Source: Ruminococcus sp. (GTDB taxonomy: Bacteria > Bacillota > Clostridia > Oscillospirales > Ruminococcaceae). Taken from it: 64,000 nt of DNA. Where the stretch lies: the NCBI GenBank assembly GCA_015066705.1, contig SVNV01000003.1:51971-115970 (forward strand), read 5' to 3'. The position numbers and the translations under genes were made by a program. Below are positions 50,743-58,543 of the stretch, piece by piece (within the stretch, counting starts at the first letter, position 1; each line of letters starts with the position of its first letter). Below the pieces are notes generated by a model that made no database searches, was not told the origin of the DNA, and saw only the letters and a list, made by a program, of their open reading frames with translations.

Positions 50743-51912
50743 TTGAAAACAGCTACAAAGCTGACAGCATCGGTTTTAGGTATAGTTTCACTATTACTTT
50801 TGCTGATTTCGGGTTACTATTATTATAGACTTCCCGACAGATTTTATGTCAGCGAAAATAACAGGCTGGTGCTGTCATCATATTCTGAAATTTCCCCTCG
50901 CACATCTAAAAACAACAAAATCGACCTTACACTATTCGGAATTATCCCAATAAAAAGCGTCACCACACAGGTACTCGACACACCACTTCTTTATCCCGGC
51001 GGTGAGCCTTTCGGGATAAAGCTTATTTCCGACGGAGTAATGGTAATTGATTTTGAAAGCGACAGCTGTCCTGCAATAAAATGCGGGATAAAATGTGGAG
51101 ATATAATCCTTTCGGTCGACGGAAAAGAGGTAACCTCAAACGCTGAGATTTCAAAGCTAATCCGAAACTGCAACGGGCAGACGGTAAAGGTAAAAATCAG
51201 GCGTGACGGCGAAGAAAAAACTGTTACTCTTACTCCCGAAGTTGCTGACGGGTCATACCGTGCAGGAATGTGGGTAAGGGATTCCTCAGCAGGAATAGGA
51301 ACAGTAACCTTTTATTGTCAGGACAAGACTTTCGGAGGCTTAGGACACGCTGTATGTGACATTGACACAGGCGACATCGTTCCCATAAGAGACGGCGAAG
51401 CATCAGACGTAATAATTCACGACTATCAGAAAAGCTACGATGGTGCCCCGGGCGCACTTTTAGGTGGTTTCACACAGAAAGGCTCAATCGGCGAAATATT
51501 CGCCAATGAAGAAAGCGGAATTTTCGGACAGATGGAAGATATCCCAAAAGACAAAACACCAATCCCGTTAGGCTATAAACAGGAAATCCAAAAAGGGAAA
51601 GCACACATCTACACCACAATCAACGGAAAAACTCCCGAAAAATACGAAATTTCCATCGAAGAAATCCACCTCGACGGAAAAGACACAAAGAATATGGTTA
51701 TAAAAATCACTGACAAAGACCTGCTATCCCAGACTGGCGGGATACTTCAGGGAATGAGCGGAAGCCCTATTATTCAAAACGGAAAGCTCATAGGTGCTGT
51801 GACTCACGTGTTTGTAAATGACGTAACAATGGGCTACGGAATATTCGCCGAAAATATGTTAAACACAGCTATCACAAAATCACCCTCAAACGGTTTTGAA
51901 GCTGCGGCTTAA
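50743..51912 (+). CDS. spoIVB: SpoIVB-like serine protease (sporulation signalling)
   Basis: 389 residues. In spore formers SpoIVB is secreted by the forespore and cleaves SpoIVFA to activate SigK. One N-terminal membrane helix (about 5-28), a PDZ domain (about 95-165, with IKCGDIILSVDGKEV), then the S55 protease with GLGHAVCD (His near 200) and GMSGSPIIQNGKLIGAVTHV (Ser near 338). The start is TTG at 50743 behind AAAGGAGAAA. The usual neighbour spo0A is not here. Its presence supports a sporulating ancestry. Confidence 0.9.
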   Translation: MKTATKLTASVLGIVSLLLLLISGYYYYRLPDRFYVSENNRLVLSSYSEISPRTSKNNKIDLTLFGIIPIKSVTTQVLDTPLLYPGGEPFGIKLISDGVMVIDFESDSCPAIKCGIKCGDIILSVDGKEVTSNAEISKLIRNCNGQTVKVKIRRDGEEKTVTLTPEVADGSYRAGMWVRDSSAGIGTVTFYCQDKTFGGLGHAVCDIDTGDIVPIRDGEASDVIIHDYQKSYDGAPGALLGGFTQKGSIGEIFANEESGIFGQMEDIPKDKTPIPLGYKQEIQKGKAHIYTTINGKTPEKYEISIEEIHLDGKDTKNMVIKITDKDLLSQTGGILQGMSGSPIIQNGKLIGAVTHVFVNDVTMGYGIFAENMLNTAITKSPSNGFEAAA

Positions 51913-51916
51913 CAAA

Positions 51917-51945
51917 AAAGACGGTAACTTAAAGCTACCGTCTTT
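51917..51945 (+). terminator. Terminator of spoIVB
   Basis: AAAGACGGTA / TACCGTCTTT stem with A-run before and T-run in the stem's 3' side, directly after the stop codon. Confidence 0.8.
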
Positions 51946-52034
51946 ACATATAATGCTGTTATTAAGTGAAGCATAATCAAGCTACACCGCAAAAAATCCA
52001 ATACTTGTAACCCTTCGTAATGGTAAGAAAATTC

Positions 52035-52105
52035 CGAAAAGGAATTTTCGATAACCCCGAGCACTCAAAATGAGAAAATTCCTCAAATGAAATGCGAGGG
52101 AGGAG
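52035..52105 (-). repeat. Inverted relative of the 17-kb tandem-repeat block
   Basis: Minus-strand sequence contains CCTCCCTCGCATTTCATTT and then TTTTGAGTGCTCGGGGTTAT, the same two blocks found in the same order at 17067-17125. It lies just downstream of fliS. Only one unit is present here. Confidence 0.75.
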
Positions 52106-52120
52106 GGTTGAGCGTCACGC

Positions 52121-52501
52121 TCAAGCGTTTTGTCTGTGAACGATTTTTTCAGCTTCCTTAAAGCTTGCACCCAAATCATCAATCATAGGAATAATTTCCT
52201 TTAAGGTTTCTGTTTTCTTTTTCACATTTGCCTCAACAATTACTCTGATGAAGTAGTCATAAAGTGCTGACAGATTCTGAGAAATCTCATAATTTCTATC
52301 GAGAGTAGCATTGAGATGATTGAGGATTTTCTGAGCCTTCTGAAGATTTTCATTAGCCTTTGGATAATCCTTGATTTCGTCGATATAATAAACACCTGCA
52401 TTCATTCTCTTTGAACAGGTTTCATAAAGCTTAACTAAAAGCTCTCCCTGAGTCATTGTAGCAACAGACTGCTGTTGATACTTCTGATATGGATTTGTCA
52501 T
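52121..52501 (-). CDS. fliS: FliS, flagellin export chaperone
   Basis: 126-residue helical chaperone that binds flagellin and, in Bacillus, FliW-CsrA circuits. The N terminus NPYQKYQQQSVATMTQGELLVKLYETC is canonical for FliS (shown across residues 3-29), and length is normal. It lies 48 bp after fliD in the same direction. A hairpin (TTGAGCGTCACGCTCAA) overlaps its stop codon. No flagellin gene is in this window, so its client is encoded elsewhere. Confidence 0.94.
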   Translation of the reverse strand: MTNPYQKYQQQSVATMTQGELLVKLYETCSKRMNAGVYYIDEIKDYPKANENLQKAQKILNHLNATLDRNYEISQNLSALYDYFIRVIVEANVKKKTETLKEIIPMIDDLGASFKEAEKIVHRQNA

Positions 52502-52549
52502 TTTGCATCGTCCTTTCGTGAATAGTCGGGATTCCTTTCCCTCAGTTTA

Positions 52550-54700
52550 TTACATTCCAAGCATCTGTGTAAGATATCCGCTTGTTGAGTTCATATTTCC
52601 AAGTGCAGTTTCCATAGCGTTAAACTGCTTCCAGAAACGTGATTTTCTCAGTTCATAAACCTGCTTTAAGCTTTCCAGCTTATCCTTGATAGCATCAAGT
52701 CTTGTGTTTATTGTATTGTTCTTTTCACTTGCCTTACCTTCAACACCTGCGAGCTTAACAAGTGAGCCTGGGCTTGCCGAGCTTACGTTTGCTGTATTCT
52801 TGCATATTGTATTGAGCTTTGTAGCAAGTCCGTTTTCACCGGTAAATACCTTCTTAACAAGGTCAGGAACTGTATTGATTGCGTTTTTAAGCTCTTCCTC
52901 GTTGATTTCAAGCTTTCCGTAATCCTTCCACTCTGAGCTTGAATTGATTCCAAACTGTGCAAGAGTGTTTCCGTTATCTCCTGCCTTGGAGTAGATAGCA
53001 GTTCTCATTGAATTGAGGAAGTTTGAAATATCCCTGTCATTTCTCAACAGGTCTTCCTTAGCCTTTTTCTCCCACTTTTCGATTTCGTCCTCGCTCATTT
53101 CCTTCTTCTGGGCATCAGTGAGTGGTTCGTAATCGTTAGCAGCAGCGTGTGTATAGCCGTTAAGTTCCTTGATAAGTGCGTTATAGTCGTTTACGAATTC
53201 CTTGATAACACTTACGATAGCATCTGTATCTCTTACTGATTCAACAGAAGCAGCGTTATCAACAGTTCCGTCCTTTGTAACAAACTTTCCGTCAGCGTCA
53301 GTAACAACATTTCCATCGTCGCCAATCTCGTAGCTTCCCGTTGCAGCCTTGAGTTCAAGTGAAACGCCGTTATATGTAAAGTTGTTGGTTGTTCTCTCAA
53401 CAGTTGTTCCGTTGATGTTTACAACCGCATTCTGACCTTCTGTAAACTTAGCACCCGCAAACATAGCGTCTGCAAGATTTCCGCTTACATTTATTTCAAA
53501 GCCCTTACCTGCATCGTCGCTTGTAAGAGTAAATGCGTCGCTGAGTGAATTGTATGAAAGTGTAACACCTATTTCAGCATCATTGATTTCGTTTATCATC
53601 TGGTTGATGGTCTTGTCACCGTCAAAGCTGAAATCGTGTCCGTTGATTGTGATGTTGTATTTTCCGTTTTCATCTGCAACAAGTCCTGCAAGTCCGCTTT
53701 CAGAAATCTTAGCTGATGTTCTGAGGTTGGTAGAAGCCGTAGAAGTAAGTCCGATTGCTTCAACGTCTCCGGAAACTGAAAGGCTCTGCCCTTTACCTGT
53801 TGTAATTGTTCCGTCGTCCGAAACAGTAACGCTTGTTCCGAAATTCTTCTTGAGCTGTTCTCTCAGGTATTCAATAGGATTAGCTTCGTCCTTAGAAATT
53901 GTAATCTTTCTTGAAATACCGTTGAGCGAGAAGTTGAGTTCAGCAGTTTCCTTTGGTTCACTGTCAAGCTTAGAAAGGTCAACTTCCTTTGAAGATTCAA
54001 GAACAAACTTGTCCTCGTCGTTAGCCTTTACAGTACCCGCCTTGATTCCCAGTGTGGAAATTGCGTTTTCACTTCCTGAAACTGTAAATTCAGTTTCGCC
54101 ACCATCAAGCTTAAGCTTTCCTTCTTCAACAGTAGCATTAACGCCAAGTCCCATATCATTGATTGCAGCAGCAATATCATCTACGCTGTCGTAATCAAGA
54201 AGATTGATTGACTGTTCATTTTCGCCAACCTTGATTTTAAGCTCCTGAGAAGTTGTCTCAAAAAAGCTTTCATCAAAGTTAACCTTGATTTCGCCTGTTG
54301 AAACCTTTCCTGATGTAAGCTTTGCAGCCTTTGCAAGCTGAGCCACCTGAACAGTAAAATCCTGCGCCATCGAAGAGTTTGTTGCCGCGATTTTTACCGC
54401 AGCGCTATTCGAACTGGTTGTAGTCATTTTATTAAAGAAAGCTTCTGTTCTGAGGCTTGTGCTCGAAGTAAGGTCAAAATATTTTGTCTGGAAGCTCTGA
54501 ATCTTTGAAATCACACTTCTGTAAATTTCCTGCTGCCATTCAAGCTTCTGCTGTTCCTGATTCTGCTTGTCGATTTTACCCTGAATGCCCGAAAGCATAC
54601 TTTCAACAAGAGCTTCGGTATCAATACCTGACATCATTCCCGAAAAACCGGAACTACTGTATGCTTCGCTGGTATAATTACTGGTCGGATTAATGTTCAT
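52550..54700 (-). CDS. fliD: FliD, flagellar filament cap
   Basis: 716 residues. Caps the growing filament and directs flagellin assembly. GFSGMMSGIDTEALVESML at the N terminus and the helical ends (VISKIQSFQTKYFDLTS and the C-terminal KSRFWKQFNAMETALGNMNS) are FliD signatures. The central part is an enlarged variable region with Thr/Asn-rich beta repeats. ATG at 54700 with GAAAGGAG upstream is preferred to an in-frame codon at 54721. It is driven by a sigma-D promoter and followed by fliS. Confidence 0.94.
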   Translation of the reverse strand: MNINPTSNYTSEAYSSSGFSGMMSGIDTEALVESMLSGIQGKIDKQNQEQQKLEWQQEIYRSVISKIQSFQTKYFDLTSSTSLRTEAFFNKMTTTSSNSAAVKIAATNSSMAQDFTVQVAQLAKAAKLTSGKVSTGEIKVNFDESFFETTSQELKIKVGENEQSINLLDYDSVDDIAAAINDMGLGVNATVEEGKLKLDGGETEFTVSGSENAISTLGIKAGTVKANDEDKFVLESSKEVDLSKLDSEPKETAELNFSLNGISRKITISKDEANPIEYLREQLKKNFGTSVTVSDDGTITTGKGQSLSVSGDVEAIGLTSTASTNLRTSAKISESGLAGLVADENGKYNITINGHDFSFDGDKTINQMINEINDAEIGVTLSYNSLSDAFTLTSDDAGKGFEINVSGNLADAMFAGAKFTEGQNAVVNINGTTVERTTNNFTYNGVSLELKAATGSYEIGDDGNVVTDADGKFVTKDGTVDNAASVESVRDTDAIVSVIKEFVNDYNALIKELNGYTHAAANDYEPLTDAQKKEMSEDEIEKWEKKAKEDLLRNDRDISNFLNSMRTAIYSKAGDNGNTLAQFGINSSSEWKDYGKLEINEEELKNAINTVPDLVKKVFTGENGLATKLNTICKNTANVSSASPGSLVKLAGVEGKASEKNNTINTRLDAIKDKLESLKQVYELRKSRFWKQFNAMETALGNMNSTSGYLTQMLGM

Positions 54701-54741
54701 ATCAAAAACTCCTTTCGCCAATATTATTTCCTAAAATATAT

Positions 54742-54766
54742 ATCGGCTTTTTTCTCTGTTATTCAA
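54742..54766 (-). promoter_or_regulatory. Sigma-D promoter of fliD-fliS
   Basis: Minus-strand TTGAA (54762-54766), 15-bp spacer, CCGAT (54742-54746, within a perfect GCCGATAT). About 40 bp before the fliD start. Confidence 0.8.
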
Positions 54767-54776
54767 TAGCAAAAGC

Positions 54777-55256
54777 CTAAATTCTTCGTTTAGAATCGCC
54801 CAGATGTTTCTGTTCTCCGGTGTCGCTTGCAGCGTAAAATTTTGCCGCCTTTGACTCATGACCGGTGTTCATTTCCTTAATCTGTTTAATAATCTTATTC
54901 TGTTCTCTTTCAATTCTTTCAGTAACCTGCTTATCCACGTTGACAACGCGGTTTATGATAGCATAAACCTGAGAAAATCTGTCAAAAATCTCCTGTATTT
55001 CCTCAGGAAGCTCGTCTCTCATCGCTGTATTTTTTACAGCACCCTCAAGAGCTTCTCCCTTTTCGTAGGTTTTACAGAAATCAAAAATCTCCTCATAAAG
55101 CTTCTTGTTCATTTCGAGATACTCAACTCTTGCAAGAGTGTGGCCTTCGATATCGTCGGCATCACAGCTTAAAATCGCAACAGTTTCCTGTTCAAGAGCA
55201 AGAAAATTACTCTTTATGGTTTTATGGATTTCATAAATCTCGTCGAAATTTTTCAT
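54777..55256 (-). CDS. Helical flagellar accessory protein (FliT/FlgN-like), unassigned
   Basis: 159 residues, almost wholly alpha-helical and charged, no membrane segment. It begins MKNFDEIYEIHKTIK and includes heptad-like stretches (about 5-60 and 85-130, NRVVNVDKQVTERIERE). The size and the place directly upstream of fliD suggest an export chaperone of the FliT type, but a separate FlgN is encoded at 60122 and I see no decisive motif. The C terminus is basic (GDSKRRI). Start ATG at 55256 with GAAGGGA upstream. Confidence 0.6.
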   Translation of the reverse strand: MKNFDEIYEIHKTIKSNFLALEQETVAILSCDADDIEGHTLARVEYLEMNKKLYEEIFDFCKTYEKGEALEGAVKNTAMRDELPEEIQEIFDRFSQVYAIINRVVNVDKQVTERIEREQNKIIKQIKEMNTGHESKAAKFYAASDTGEQKHLGDSKRRI

Positions 55257-55292
55257 TTAAAAACAGGTCCCTTCAATTAAATTTTATGTAAT

Positions 55293-55317
55293 AATACTTT
55301 TTCCCGAAAAAAGTATT
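55293..55317. promoter_or_regulatory. Inverted repeat in the divergent intergenic region
   Basis: AATACTTTTT / AAAAAGTATT with a 5-base centre, between the helical flagellar gene (minus) and the PilZ-like gene (plus), touching the -35 box of the latter. Could be an operator or a leader hairpin. Confidence 0.4.
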
Positions 55318-55344
55318 TGATTTTTCGATGAAATATGTTATACT
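55317..55344 (+). promoter_or_regulatory. Sigma-A type promoter of the PilZ-like gene
   Basis: TTGATT (55317-55322), 16-bp spacer, TATACT (55339-55344). Confidence 0.6.
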
Positions 55345-55400
55345 ATTAGGTGTATGTTATGTTTATAATCTGATTTTCCAATCCGAAAGGAATGAATATT

Positions 55401-56027
55401 ATGAATTTCAACAATCTTGATGCTACAATCTACACCGAAGGTCTTGCAAACGGCGAATCAGGTCAGGCGAAGATTTCACCATTTGACCGCACCTGCGAAT
55501 TCACAGGCGAATTTGTACCTATGCTGATGATTGGTGCACCTGTAATTGTGGTATGTAAGTTTCACGATGTACCTCTTCTGAGAGTTTTCGGAAAGGCATA
55601 TCTTTCCACAAGAAACTTCTTGAGAATTACCGATGTGGAATGTAGTCTTTGTGACGGTGCTGAAAACCTTATCGAAACCAATGTTTCCATAAGCGCTGAG
55701 GTTATTAAGCCTTCACGTCGTTCAGAAAAAGTTATTCCTTGTTACATTTCAGCAATCGGTGTTGATATGGTTACTCTCAGCGGCTGCAACCTCAATCCTG
55801 ACGGTGCTGACAAGCGCATAACCTTAAGAATTGAAGAACCTGTTTTTCCATACACATTAGACCTTCCGCTGGTGTCCTGTGATAAGGGGCTTCGCTTTGG
55901 TGATTCCCCACGACTTGCTTACCGTTACGAGGAAATTTCGCCAAAGGAATTAGGCTACATAAGAGCATTTGTCCGTGAGCGTGAAAATCAGAAGCTCGCC
56001 GACCTTTTCAAGCCGAAGCACATTTAA
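55401..56027 (+). CDS. PilZ-like/unknown protein inside the flagellar cluster
   Basis: 208 residues, mostly beta-strand-like, soluble. The second half has PSRRSEKVIPCYISAIGVDMVTLSG (about 106-130), which recalls the RxxxR...(D/N)xSxxG pattern of PilZ c-di-GMP-binding domains, but the match is weak and key positions differ. It could be a divergent YcgR-type motility brake. It is the only plus-strand gene in the flagellar block, occupying the place where relatives carry flagellin. Start is the ATG at 55401, ten bases after GAAAGGA; the ATG at 55392 is too close to that site. Confidence 0.55.
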   Translation: MNFNNLDATIYTEGLANGESGQAKISPFDRTCEFTGEFVPMLMIGAPVIVVCKFHDVPLLRVFGKAYLSTRNFLRITDVECSLCDGAENLIETNVSISAEVIKPSRRSEKVIPCYISAIGVDMVTLSGCNLNPDGADKRITLRIEEPVFPYTLDLPLVSCDKGLRFGDSPRLAYRYEEISPKELGYIRAFVRERENQKLADLFKPKHI

Positions 56028-56035
56028 CTTAAAGA

Positions 56036-56162
56036 AAAAACCGAGTATACAAAGGAATATTCGTATATAATCAAAGCAGGGTATCGAGTAACAAAACTTG
56101 ATACCCTTACTTTATTTCTGGTACGAAGTGCCTCATACAGGCTCCCTTTTACTCGGTTTTTT
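56036..56162. terminator. Nested bidirectional terminator between PilZ-like gene and csrA
   Basis: Outer 13-bp inverted repeat AAAAAACCGAGTA (56036-56048) / TACTCGGTTTTTT (56150-56162), whose right half includes the csrA stop codon, and an inner hairpin GGGTATCGAG / CTTGATACCC (about 56079-56107). Confidence 0.65.
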
Positions 56163-56379
56163 GTGTTTTAAGAAAGCTCTTGAGAGCTGAAGGCTTAACA
56201 GCCTGAACAGCCTGCTTGTTTTCTTCAACGGTCTTGCAAAGCTCGTTTCTGAAAACAGAAACCTCCTTAGGCGCTTCAACGCCTATTTTAATTTTGTCCC
56301 CTGAAATATCGACAATCTTAACTTCGATTTTTCCGTCGATAATAAGGGATTCGCCAATTTTTCTGGAAAGAATAAGCAT
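56149..56379 (-). CDS. csrA: CsrA, RNA-binding translational regulator
   Basis: 76 residues starting MLILSRKIGESLIIDG, the invariant CsrA beginning; core IKIGVEAPKEVSVFRNEL follows. A C-terminal extension is typical of Firmicutes. It represses translation, classically of flagellin mRNA, and is antagonised by FliW, the gene 2 bp upstream. No flagellin gene is nearby, unlike Bacillus. ATG with AAAGGAG upstream. Confidence 0.97.
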   Translation of the reverse strand: MLILSRKIGESLIIDGKIEVKIVDISGDKIKIGVEAPKEVSVFRNELCKTVEENKQAVQAVKPSALKSFLKTQKTE

Positions 56380-56381
56380 AA

Positions 56382-56807
56382 CTATGCAATCTCCTTTCCG
56401 AAAACGCTGTATCTGATTTCATAATCTTCTTCAAGGATAACCTGTGCAGCAAAGCCGTTTGAAGAATTTATCACAACAGGGCTCTTCATATTCACAGTGG
56501 AATTCTCAAGGCATTCTCCTGCTGTCATAACAAGCCATACCTCGTTATATTCTCCGCCGAGAGCTTCAACTGTCTGGTCGCTTACTGATGGAGTATACTT
56601 AACGTTAAGTATGTCAGGATTTGCAACAAGAAAGCATACCTCAGGCTCTTCAACAGACTGGAGCCAGCCAAAGCTGTTTCCTACCTCGTCGTCAAAAAGC
56701 ATAACGAAGTCGCTGTAATCCTCAAAACCAAAAATTTTTTCCTTAAAGCTGATAATATCCTTTTCGTTGATTTCAATATCCCCGAAATCTCTTGTTTTAA
56801 CTATCAT
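56382..56807 (-). CDS. fliW: FliW, flagellar assembly factor and CsrA antagonist
   Basis: 141 residues from ATG 56807; a longer in-frame extension overlaps the upstream gene and lacks similarity. MIVKTRDFGDIEINEKDIISF and GIFGFEDYSDFVML-like IFGFEDYSDFVMLFD are the FliW N-terminal signature. It binds flagellin or CsrA and so couples filament assembly to flagellin translation. The order fliW-csrA follows the Bacillus arrangement. AAAGGA lies upstream of the start. Confidence 0.95.
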   Translation of the reverse strand: MIVKTRDFGDIEINEKDIISFKEKIFGFEDYSDFVMLFDDEVGNSFGWLQSVEEPEVCFLVANPDILNVKYTPSVSDQTVEALGGEYNEVWLVMTAGECLENSTVNMKSPVVINSSNGFAAQVILEEDYEIRYSVFGKEIA

Positions 56808-56835
56808 AGCATTTTTTCCTTTTGTCACAATGGTA

Positions 56836-57426
56836 TTATTCTTCTGGTGGTTCATAGCCCGGAGCAGAGCTTGCCGGAACATAAATAGCATCGCCCACAT
56901 ACTCAATACTAACCTTAGGGAGCTGGATAATATCCATATGGAATCTACCCGGAACATATTCCATATTGCTCTTTGCGGTCTGATACTGTCTTGTATCATC
57001 ACCCTTGATGTATGAAAGGTCAATCTTAGGCGGTGTCCATGTCATCTTAGGGTCACCAAGCTGAACGTATTCCACCAACTGCTGTGAAGCCGCAACAGCA
57101 TCGTTGAGCATCTTGTTTCTGTAAACATCGCTCACCTTTGTGCCGTTGTGAATCTGTGAAAGCTGTTTTCCCATCTGAGTATATTCCGCAGTTTTCTGCA
57201 TAGCATTCTGAATGCCTTTTTGTGCATTAGATTTGATGAAATCCTCATTACTCTGCATTCCCAGATTTTTTCTCATCTGTGACGAATCACTTCTCATCTG
57301 AGTATTCTGAGTTTTAATATGGATTTCTCCGTTATGGAATTCCATAGGGTCAACCTTTTCGAACTTTGCGTGTTCGATTTTCATTTCGTACTCAATAGGA
57401 GTAGTTGTGATTTTCAGTAACTGCAT
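56836..57426 (-). CDS. DUF6470-family (YviE-like) protein
   Basis: 196 residues. Position between flgL and fliW is that of yviE in Bacillus. It starts MQLLKITTTPIEYEMKIEHA, has a Gln/Met-rich helical middle (NTQMRSDSSQMRKNLGMQS, about 40-58), and ends with PKIDLSYIKGD and a YVPASSAPGYEPP tail. The family's function is not established. I choose ATG 57426, behind AGAAGGTG, over a GTG at 57432. Confidence 0.8.
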   Translation of the reverse strand: MQLLKITTTPIEYEMKIEHAKFEKVDPMEFHNGEIHIKTQNTQMRSDSSQMRKNLGMQSNEDFIKSNAQKGIQNAMQKTAEYTQMGKQLSQIHNGTKVSDVYRNKMLNDAVAASQQLVEYVQLGDPKMTWTPPKIDLSYIKGDDTRQYQTAKSNMEYVPGRFHMDIIQLPKVSIEYVGDAIYVPASSAPGYEPPEE

Positions 57427-57455
57427 ACACACACCTTCTTTCTAATTATCCGTAA

Positions 57456-58502
57456 TTACTTAAGAAAGTCCATCAGGGACTGCGGAAGCAGATTGCCTCC
57501 GAACTGTAAAGTAAGCATCCATGCGTACTTATATTCATTCATTTTAACGATTTCTTCGGTATCGTTGATACCTTCAAGCTCAGTCTGCATTGTCTGGAGA
57601 TTAACCTCTTCGTCCTTGAGCATTGTGAGAGTTCTTTCAAGGTACTGAGTTCTTACACCGAGGTCAGCAACATTCATAAGAAGATTGTTATGACCTTCTG
57701 AAAGATGGTCGCTCAGTGCCGAAACCCTCTGAGTTTCACCTGCTTCAAGAGCCCTTGAGATTTCTGTTGCAATATCATAGATATTATTTGAAACCTGTTC
57801 GGTAATCTCAACTCCGTCGTTGTTTGTATAAGTAATCTCGCTTGTGCCGAAGCCAAGACAATCAAGACCTGAGAAAGACGTATCATAAGCGGAATTATTA
57901 TCAATTCCACCCTCCGGAAGGTTTACCATTCCGAGGCCGATATCGATATAGATTTTTTCACTGAAAGCAACAGTGTTTCCGTCTCCGTCAACAAACTCTC
58001 CGTCGACTGTTTTTGTAATATCCTTGACAACTGAGTTGTTGAACAGAATTTCTCCGTTTTCTCCGACAGTAAAAGGTGCTGATTTAGCATTTGTACCGCC
58101 GAAAACATATTCATCAACATAAGTGCTGTTTGAATACTGCAAAACAGTAGCCTTCAGTTCATCAACAGTAGCGGCAAGGATTCTCTTTGACTCTTCGTCA
58201 ATAACGCCTCCGCCTCTCTTAGCCTGTTCCTGAATAGAAGTGATGATATCACTCATTTCTCTGAGGCTCTGTTCAGCGATTGTCAGCTTTTCGTTAGCCT
58301 GCTCAACATTCTTCTGATACTGAGTATTCTGATAAAGCTGTGTTCTCAGTCTCATAGCCTTTTTACCGCCTGAAACATTCTGAGAAACCCTTGTAAAAGC
58401 TCTTCCTGTTGTCAGCTTATTACTTGATTCGCTGTAATACTGAAGATTTTTATTTGCATTAAACAGATAGTTTCTTGTTATTCTGTTATTTGTTATTCTC
58501 AT
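57456..58502 (-). CDS. flgL: FlgL, hook-filament junction protein 2
   Basis: 348 residues, flagellin-like ends: MRITNNRITRNYLFNANKNL at the N terminus with KLTTGRAFTRVSQN, and a C-terminal helix NEYKYAWMLTLQFGGNLLPQSLMDFL-type sequence in its last 30 residues. It joins hook to filament together with FlgK, encoded 41 bp upstream. ATG with AAAGAGGGGGAAA upstream. Confidence 0.94.
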   Translation of the reverse strand: MRITNNRITRNYLFNANKNLQYYSESSNKLTTGRAFTRVSQNVSGGKKAMRLRTQLYQNTQYQKNVEQANEKLTIAEQSLREMSDIITSIQEQAKRGGGVIDEESKRILAATVDELKATVLQYSNSTYVDEYVFGGTNAKSAPFTVGENGEILFNNSVVKDITKTVDGEFVDGDGNTVAFSEKIYIDIGLGMVNLPEGGIDNNSAYDTSFSGLDCLGFGTSEITYTNNDGVEITEQVSNNIYDIATEISRALEAGETQRVSALSDHLSEGHNNLLMNVADLGVRTQYLERTLTMLKDEEVNLQTMQTELEGINDTEEIVKMNEYKYAWMLTLQFGGNLLPQSLMDFLK

Positions 58503-58543
58503 TTTTAATGATTTCCCCCTCTTTTTTAAGATTCAGGAATTAT

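Noticed and set aside
56808..57023. Longer start for fliW giving an N-terminal extension of 72 residues
   Set aside because: The extension overlaps the upstream DUF6470 gene in another frame and has no FliW similarity; the family start MIVKTRDFG is at 56807.
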